A stretch of DNA of 61,241 bases, from contig JADFPP010000010.1 in assembly GCA_022562275.1 (NCBI GenBank), positions 1 through 61,241 of the forward strand. Direction: 5' to 3'. Each line of letters begins with the position of its first letter. Position 1 is the first letter of the stretch. Made by a program: the position numbers and the translations under genes. Below, one piece after another: positions 56,387 to 61,241 of the stretch. Origin of the DNA: Bacteroidota bacterium (GTDB lineage Bacteria > Bacteroidota > Ignavibacteria > Ignavibacteriales > Ignavibacteriaceae). The notes under the pieces were generated by a model that ran no database searches, had not been told where the DNA came from, and saw only the letters and a program-made list of their open reading frames with translations.

Positions 56387-57514
56387 AAGAGCCCTCTCAA
56401 CATCCTCAATCAAATCCTCAACATCCTCAATACCAACGGAGAAACGAACGAGTCCATCAGTTAATCCAAACTTTTCTCTGTCCTCTTTTGGAACCGTTGC
56501 GTGTGTCATGCTTGCAGGGTGGGAGATAAGACTTTCAACTCCGCCCAAACTTTCTGCAAGTGTAAATACCTTAACATTATTTAAAACCTTTTTTGCTTTT
56601 TCAAGCGAGCCGAAATCTGCAGAAACCATTCCCCCAAAACCGCTCATTTGCTGCTTTGCAAGTTCGTGCTGAGGATGAGATTTTAATCCGGGATAGATAA
56701 CTATTTTCGCCATATCAGATGCAACAAGAAAATCTGCAAAAGTTCTTGCATTTTCATCATGCTGTTTCATTCTTACAGCAAGTGTTTTTGTTGCACGTAA
56801 TATCAGCCAGCAATCAAATGGAGAAGGAACACCACCGACAGCATTTTGAATGTACGTGATTCTTTCATTAACCTTTTCATTACTTGTAATTAGAATACCG
56901 CCGATTACATCGCTATGTCCGTTTAAATATTTTGTTGTGCTGTGAAGAACAATATCAATTCCAAACTTTAGAGGATTTTGAAAATACGGACTCATAAAAG
57001 TATTATCACAAATACTTAGCAGATTATTTTTCTTTGCGATCGCTGCAACTCCTTTAAGGTCGGTTAAAACAAGCATCGGGTTGGTGGGAGTTTCAACAAA
57101 AACCATTTTTGTATTTTCTTTTATTGCTTTTTCAATATTGGAAAGATCACTTGTATCCACCCAGGAGAATTCTAAACCATAATTTGTCATATTCTGTTCA
57201 AACAGTCTGTAAGTACCGCCGTAAACATTATCTGAAACTATAATATGATCACCTTCTTTAACTAAGCTCATTAAAGCATGTGTTGCGGCTAATCCTGATG
57301 CAAAAGCAATTCCGTACTTTCCCTTTTCAAGTGCTGCAATGTTAGCTTCCATTGCTTCCCGGGTTTTGTTTTGTGTTCTTCCATACTCGTAACCTTTATG
57401 TTTACCCAATTCATCCTGCTCATAAGTGGATGTTTGATATAAAGGTGTGATCACTGCTCCTGTTACAGGATCGGATGTTTGTCCTGCATGTATTGCATCT
57501 GTTGAAAAGCCCAT
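56381..57514 (-). CDS. Cystathionine gamma-lyase/gamma-synthase (PLP, Cys/Met metabolism)
   Basis: A 377-residue PLP enzyme of the Cys/Met-metabolism family. It begins FSTDAIHAGQTSDPVTGAV and has YEYGRTQNKTREAMEANIAA, FVETPTNPML, and the PLP lysine K195 in HSTTKYLNGHSDVIGG; SLGGVESLISHPASMTH is the C-terminal substrate motif. Gamma-lyase and gamma-synthase cannot be separated by motif alone. Directly downstream of a cystathionine beta-synthase gene, gamma-lyase activity (cystathionine to cysteine) is the likelier role, completing reverse transsulfuration. Its stop touches the attC-like repeat. Confidence 0.93.
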   Translation of the reverse strand: MGFSTDAIHAGQTSDPVTGAVITPLYQTSTYEQDELGKHKGYEYGRTQNKTREAMEANIAALEKGKYGIAFASGLAATHALMSLVKEGDHIIVSDNVYGGTYRLFEQNMTNYGLEFSWVDTSDLSNIEKAIKENTKMVFVETPTNPMLVLTDLKGVAAIAKKNNLLSICDNTFMSPYFQNPLKFGIDIVLHSTTKYLNGHSDVIGGILITSNEKVNERITYIQNAVGGVPSPFDCWLILRATKTLAVRMKQHDENARTFADFLVASDMAKIVIYPGLKSHPQHELAKQQMSGFGGMVSADFGSLEKAKKVLNNVKVFTLAESLGGVESLISHPASMTHATVPKEDREKFGLTDGLVRFSVGIEDVEDLIEDVERALG

Positions 57515-57530
57515 AATTTTTCCTTTTTTT

Positions 57531-57613
57531 CTTCGTGAAACTCAGTGCTCTAAGTGTCTTCGTGGTGAGAAATGCTTTACCACTAAGTCACAAAAGACAC
57601 TAAGAACCACTTA
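57531..57613. repeat. Dispersed repeat B, copy 2, inside the transsulfuration gene pair
   Basis: The arms CTAAGTGTCTTCGTGGTGA and TTACCACTAAGTCACAAAAG plus GACACTAAG are related to each other and to the arms at 29017-29143. It fills the 100-base gap between the two genes. As a hairpin in a shared transcript it could lower expression of the downstream gene; that is inference. Confidence 0.55.
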
Positions 57614-57614
57614 G

Positions 57615-58982
57615 TTATTCTTTTGCATCAAAATGAATTAAATCGTAACGTGTGATAATATCTGTTATCAATCCAAAATCACTTACTAATATTGCTGCAT
57701 TTTCTTTTAACACGATTTTCACTTCCGAAATATCCGTCTTCGCATCCAAAGTAGGACAGCACTCTTCCATAACTTCTTTTACAGTTCCATCAATTAAACC
57801 GGGATCATTAACAAGTTTTTTCATTAACTTATTTTCAATTACACATCCAATCGCTTTTCTTCCCACCATTACCGGAATATGAGAGAAACCTTTTTCATTA
57901 ATTAATTGAACTACATCTTTAATTTTCACATCATCTTTAACATACGTTATATCCCCAATGCCACGCCCTTTTTTCGCATCTGATATATCTCGTAAAGTTT
58001 TAATTTCAGAATCAAGCAACCGGTTCATCTTTAACCATTCCAAATTATGACCTTTGGATAAATATCTTTCACCGGTATCGCAAACAATAAATACAACAAC
58101 ATCATCTTCGGATAAATCTTTTGCAATTTCTAATGCAACATGAACTATAGTACCGGTACTTGCTCCGCAAAAAATTCCCTCTTCACGCGTAAGTTTTCTT
58201 GCAGCACCGAATGAGATCTTATCACTTACATTAATAATTTTATCAATGTACTGGAAATGCACATTCTCCGGCAAACAATCCTGACCAATTCCTTCAACTA
58301 AGTAAGGAGTTCCCTTTATTATTTCTCCTGTTTCTTTGTAATGTTTAAAGATCGAACCAAATGGATCGGCACCAATAACTTGAATATCAGGGTTTTTCTC
58401 TTTTAGAAATCTGCCTATACCACTTATAGTTCCACCTGTTCCAATGCTTGAGACAAAATAAGTTATTTTACCATCAGTCTGTTTCCAAATTTCCGGGCCT
58501 GTTGTTTTGTAATGTATTTCAGGGTTGGCTGGATTGGAATACTGATAAGCGAATATGGAGTTCGGTGTTTCTTTGTGAATACGTTCAGCTACATTCATAT
58601 AATATTCCGGATCATCGGGTTCCACCATATTTGAAACAACGATCACCTCCCCGCCGAAGGCTTTTAAATAATTGATCTTTTCAGAGCTAACTTTATCGGT
58701 AACAACAAATATTGATTTATAATCTTTTACAGCAGCAATAAGTGCGAGCCCGATTCCTGTGTTGCCGCTTGTAGCTTCTATTATTGTGCCGCCGGGTTTT
58801 AGCTCACCGTTAGCCTCAGCGGCTGTTATCATCGCAATGCCAATACGATCCTTAACGCTTCCACCGGGGTTTGCCGACTCTAGTTTAGCAAAAATTTGCG
58901 GTTTTAATCCTTTATTGATCTTGTTAATTCTGATAAGTGGTGTATTTCCTATTTGATCAATAATGCTGCTTTTATATTCCAA
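57615..58982 (-). CDS. cbs: Cystathionine beta-synthase with C-terminal CBS domain pair
   Basis: A 455-residue PLP enzyme: serine + homocysteine to cystathionine. The N-terminal catalytic domain (about 1-320) has IGNTPLIRINKINKG, PLP lysine K44 in ESANPGGSVKDRIG, EATSGNTGIGLALI and SSIGTGGTISGIGRFL. Unlike cysteine synthase (about 310 residues), it carries two CBS repeats at about 335-455 (GDITYVKDDVKIKDVV to FGLITDIITRYDLI), the regulatory module seen in eukaryotic and actinobacterial CBS enzymes. No N-terminal haem domain. Genes for this and the gamma-lyase form a likely operon. Confidence 0.92.
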   Translation of the reverse strand: MEYKSSIIDQIGNTPLIRINKINKGLKPQIFAKLESANPGGSVKDRIGIAMITAAEANGELKPGGTIIEATSGNTGIGLALIAAVKDYKSIFVVTDKVSSEKINYLKAFGGEVIVVSNMVEPDDPEYYMNVAERIHKETPNSIFAYQYSNPANPEIHYKTTGPEIWKQTDGKITYFVSSIGTGGTISGIGRFLKEKNPDIQVIGADPFGSIFKHYKETGEIIKGTPYLVEGIGQDCLPENVHFQYIDKIINVSDKISFGAARKLTREEGIFCGASTGTIVHVALEIAKDLSEDDVVVFIVCDTGERYLSKGHNLEWLKMNRLLDSEIKTLRDISDAKKGRGIGDITYVKDDVKIKDVVQLINEKGFSHIPVMVGRKAIGCVIENKLMKKLVNDPGLIDGTVKEVMEECCPTLDAKTDISEVKIVLKENAAILVSDFGLITDIITRYDLIHFDAKE

Positions 58983-59078
58983 TAATTACTCCTAACAACA
59001 ATTTATAAACCCCAAAATAATTTTTGCCTAATTATAAGCAATAGTTATTAATGATGAAAGATATTTGTAATAAGTGTT

Positions 59079-59424
59079 GAATAATTTACGAGCATTACAT
59101 CTAATTATCTAATCACATTTAAAGGCACCACTGAAGAAATGAAATTGGGAAACGATTTATGTTTTCTGATTTGGAATAAAATGTATTGCGTTGCCGGACT
59201 TGAGCCACCGCTAACAGTTTCATTTAAAGTTCAGCCGGAAGAATTTATTGAACTAACAAACAAAAACGGTATTATTCCTCCTCCTTATCTTGCAAGATAT
59301 AAGTGAATACTGGTTGAGAATGTAAACAGTTTAACAAAAAAAAGAATGGGAACACTATATCAGACAATCTTATGAACTTATTAAATCAAAACTTCCCAAA
59401 AAGATACTAATCCAATTGGAGTAA
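59079..59424 (+). pseudogene. Decayed MmcQ/YjbR-family gene
   Basis: The 504-base gap after cbs contains the remains of a small MmcQ/YjbR-like protein. From 59118 the frame reads FKGTTEEMKLGNDLCFLIWN, KMYCVAGLEPPLTVSFKVQP, EEFIELTNKNGIIPPPYLAR, then YK-stop at a TGA (59313-59315) where TGG (Trp) is expected. It goes on ILVENVNSLTKK, then an extra A in an 8-A run shifts the frame, after which EWEHYIRQSYELIKSKLPKK follows to TAA 59424. The N-terminal start is also out of frame (NLRALHL near 59080). At least two lesions, so not expressed as a whole protein. MmcQ/YjbR proteins are DNA-binding-like and of unknown role. Confidence 0.75.
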
Positions 59425-59486
59425 CTAATAATCAATTATTAAAGATTTATTACCGGGCTGTAATCTTTATCACGCTTACACATTAA

Positions 59487-60395
59487 TTATCTATTATTTA
59501 ATCCTTTTATCCAATCCAAAATAATTTTCATCGCATCAGGTGAAAATGTTTCCTCAATCTTCCCATATTCCAATGGCAATCCTGTTTCTGCTGTTTGGAA
59601 TAAATGATTTAACCCCTGTAATTCCACCGTTTTGAAATTTTGATTGCCGCCTTCCTTTAGTGCCTTTTCAATTGCGGATAGATTCTCCTTCGGCGGAACC
59701 TGAAGATCTTTCTCCCCGATGATTGCTAGGACAGGACACTTAACTTTTGTTAACATTGGATAAGGATCGTATCTAATAAAGAAAGTAAACCATGGACTCA
59801 GTAATGTTTTTATTTTATTCTCCAGAAATGTCTCTTTATCTTTTATCCCTTCCTTTTCTTTATCACTCATCTTATTATAGTGTTCTTCGAATAATTTCCG
59901 CAGAGTGCTATCAGCAATAATACTATCTTTTTCAATTAGGATAACGTCATATATTTCCCTTGATAGCTTCAGGTTTTCTTTTAACTCTTCCTCATCCATT
60001 TCATTTGCTTTGTTAATGAGTTCTGTTTGAAGCATCAGTATTTCATCTCCGGGTAAACCGGGTCCGGCCATTAATACTATAAACGCAACATCTTCAGATT
60101 CTACTGCTACCATCGAAGCAATAATACCACCTTCACTGTGTCCTGCTAAACCAATTTGCTTTGGATTTATACCACTTCTGGATTTTAGATATTCAACCGC
60201 TGAAAGTACATCGCCAGCAAAATCTTCACTGTTTGCTGATGAAAAATCTCCGGTGGACTCACCTACTCCTCTGTCATCAAAGCGAAGAACTGCAATTCCG
60301 TTTCTTGTAAGATAATCCGCTAAAACTAAAAACGCGAAATATACATTAGTAAATATTACAAAAGGTTTTGCTAATGTAATTTGGAAAATGGGTAC
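59487..60395 (-). pseudogene. Alpha/beta hydrolase, 5' end lost at the composition junction
   Basis: Reading left from about 60395, the frame gives FLVLADYLTRNGIAVLRFDD, RGVGESTGDF, LSAVEYLKSRSGINPKQ, then IGLAGHSEGGIIA (nucleophile Ser). It goes on through the Asp/His parts (CPVLAIIGEKDLQVPP and LQGLNHLFQ) to the stop at 59487. The first available ATG (60113) lies after the nucleophile motif, so it cannot be the true start. Upstream of about 60333 the translation no longer looks like the family (the usual VVLITGSG-type strand is absent), and GC-rich DNA follows. An in-frame stop occurs at 60450-60452. The remnant is the C-terminal two-thirds of an alpha/beta hydrolase (X-Pro dipeptidyl-type/DUF3887-neighbour class). 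Confidence 0.8.
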
Positions 60396-61241
60396 GACCG
60401 ATTTTACCGGGGGCGTGGGCCGAGGGTTGCTGGCGGGGCAGGTCCGGGGTCACTCGCATCCCAGAATCAGGTCGATTTCAGGCTTCTCACAACATCGTAC
60501 TGATAGGGCAGATCGATGGGGTTTTCGGCTCGTGCGAGATAGTGCCGGTGCATCGGGGCGTAGGCTGCATACGCGTCACGCAACGCTGGAATCGCGTCGT
60601 CCGAGAAGTCGACCCTGATATCGATCGGGAAGGGTTCGCCCGGCGCGGCGAGCATCAAGCAGGCGGACCGCTCTGCCAGGTGTGTGCCGCCTATCTCTTT
60701 CTGCCCCCCGGCCCCTTTTCCGCCTTCGAGCGCTGAGATCAATTGCTCGGCCAGCGACCTGCCCTGGCTACCGGCCTCGAACCCGGCAACCATCGCTTCG
60801 AGGACGTTCTCGCCAGCCAGAAAATTGCCGACGGCGACGCAGTTCTCGCCACTGACGTATCCGCTGAACGGTTTCGTGTTCGCACCCGAGTGGACCAGCG
60901 CATTGCCATCGGGCGTGAGCAGCGCCACTTGCCGGAACTCGGGGTGCGGGTCGTTCGCGACGGCCTGGTCGAGCGCGCCGGCAGGGTCGGCACCACCTTT
61001 CAGCAGTTCCATCAGTTCTACGCCAATGGCGGGATTTGTCGACGCCTGCGATGTTGCAACTCCCACGCCGGGCAGAATCTGCGGACAGGTCGCGCCAACT
61101 GCGAGGGAGTAGGTTCCGATTCCGATTCCGAGTTCGCCGTTCGACGGGTCCCGCCCAAGAATTGTGAAAGTCATTCCGCTATTTTAGGTGCGGGGCATCG
61201 ACGCGGCGTCGAACGACCGTCAATGTTGGCCGGGGCCGCGC
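60390..61241. other. GC-rich foreign block at the window end
   Basis: Base composition changes abruptly near 60390-60410 from AT-rich to strongly GC-rich and stays so to the window end, with codon usage to match in the DUF1028 gene. Apart from that gene, 60396-60466 and 61175-61241 hold nothing recognisable. No transposase, integrase, tRNA or direct repeat marks the border. A chimeric contig join is the simplest explanation; recent transfer is the alternative. Confidence 0.8.
60467..61174 (-). CDS. DUF1028 protein (Ntn-hydrolase-like), GC-rich
   Basis: A 235-residue protein starting MTFTILGRDPSNGELGIGIG, with VGATCPQILPGVGVATSQAS, ALVHSGANTKPFSGYVSG, NCVAVGNFLAGENVL and LEGGKGAGGQKEIGGTHLA (uses of Gly-rich turns). 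This matches DUF1028, a family of proteins thought to have an Ntn-hydrolase-like fold with no settled function. It is complete. Third positions are dominated by G and C, unlike any other gene in the window, and point to a high-GC bacterium, perhaps a proteobacterium. Its context here should not be used to infer function. Confidence 0.88.
   Translation of the reverse strand: MTFTILGRDPSNGELGIGIGTYSLAVGATCPQILPGVGVATSQASTNPAIGVELMELLKGGADPAGALDQAVANDPHPEFRQVALLTPDGNALVHSGANTKPFSGYVSGENCVAVGNFLAGENVLEAMVAGFEAGSQGRSLAEQLISALEGGKGAGGQKEIGGTHLAERSACLMLAAPGEPFPIDIRVDFSDDAIPALRDAYAAYAPMHRHYLARAENPIDLPYQYDVVRSLKST

Noticed and set aside
59487-60113. Complete 208-residue hydrolase starting at ATG 60113
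   Set aside because: The nucleophile motif GHSEGG and the preceding strands are encoded upstream of that ATG in the same frame, so the ATG is internal.
60388-61112. Several open frames on the plus strand in the GC-rich tail
   Set aside because: They are antisense shadows of the DUF1028 gene, expected in high-GC DNA, and show no protein-like motifs.

Overview
The first ~60.39 kb is AT-rich, densely coded DNA that looks chromosomal and most resembles the Ignavibacteria/Chlorobi side of the Bacteroidota. Three secreted proteins (10908-16877) end in the NYPNPFNP-type C-terminal domain that is typical of type IX secretion cargo in Ignavibacteria. Other pointers are a large TonB-dependent receptor with a carboxypeptidase-regulatory-like front, a DUF4296 lipoprotein, and a TAnnTTTG promoter element before rplU. 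The last ~850 bases are strikingly GC-rich and carry a DUF1028 gene of a quite different base composition. The join falls inside a truncated hydrolase gene, so an assembly chimera is the simplest reading.

Layout. 1-2434: mutS, cut by the window edge. 2968-12371: a co-directional run of an ATP-grasp ligase, a GCS2 carboxylate-amine ligase, a class I glutamine amidotransferase, a second ATP-grasp-like protein, a 1230-residue GH13-like protein and a secreted glucose/sorbosone dehydrogenase. The first four look like an amide- or peptide-bond-forming pathway of unknown product and are the best candidate for an undescribed system here. 12420-16877: two more secreted proteins, the first broken by an in-frame TGA. 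16976-23620 (minus): FAD-dependent oxidoreductase, then hbd-ackA-SDR, then an ABC exporter pair. 23849-31007: recQ, rhomboid protease with DUF4296 protein, pgk, gap, ferritin. 31133-35600 (minus): nuoABCDEF, half of complex I. 35722-41672: GT39-like glycosyltransferase, a predicted outer-membrane protein, an RsbW-like kinase, mdh, and the rplU-rpmA pair. 41780-51358 (minus): a PhoR/PhoB-like two-component system, a Gfo/Idh/MocA oxidoreductase, dxs, xseB, xseA, a TonB receptor and an outer-membrane-like protein. 51560-54913: DUF2797, TfoX-N and heparinase II/III proteins. 55039-56386: a lone gene of unknown function between two attC-like inverted repeats, possibly an integron-type cassette. 56381-58982 (minus): cystathionine beta-synthase and a cystathionine gamma-lyase/synthase, i.e. 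reverse transsulfuration. 59079-59424: a decayed MmcQ/YjbR gene. 59487 to ~60390: the C-terminal part of an alpha/beta hydrolase, then the foreign tail.

The core genes describe a heterotroph with lower glycolysis (gap, pgk), malate dehydrogenase, acetate formation by acetate kinase, an NADH-linked respiratory chain, MEP-pathway isoprenoid synthesis and surface machinery for polysaccharide use. Dispersed palindromic repeats occur in at least three families: 2582/52451, 29017/57531 and 18613. No tRNA, rRNA, CRISPR array, transposase or integrase gene was seen.
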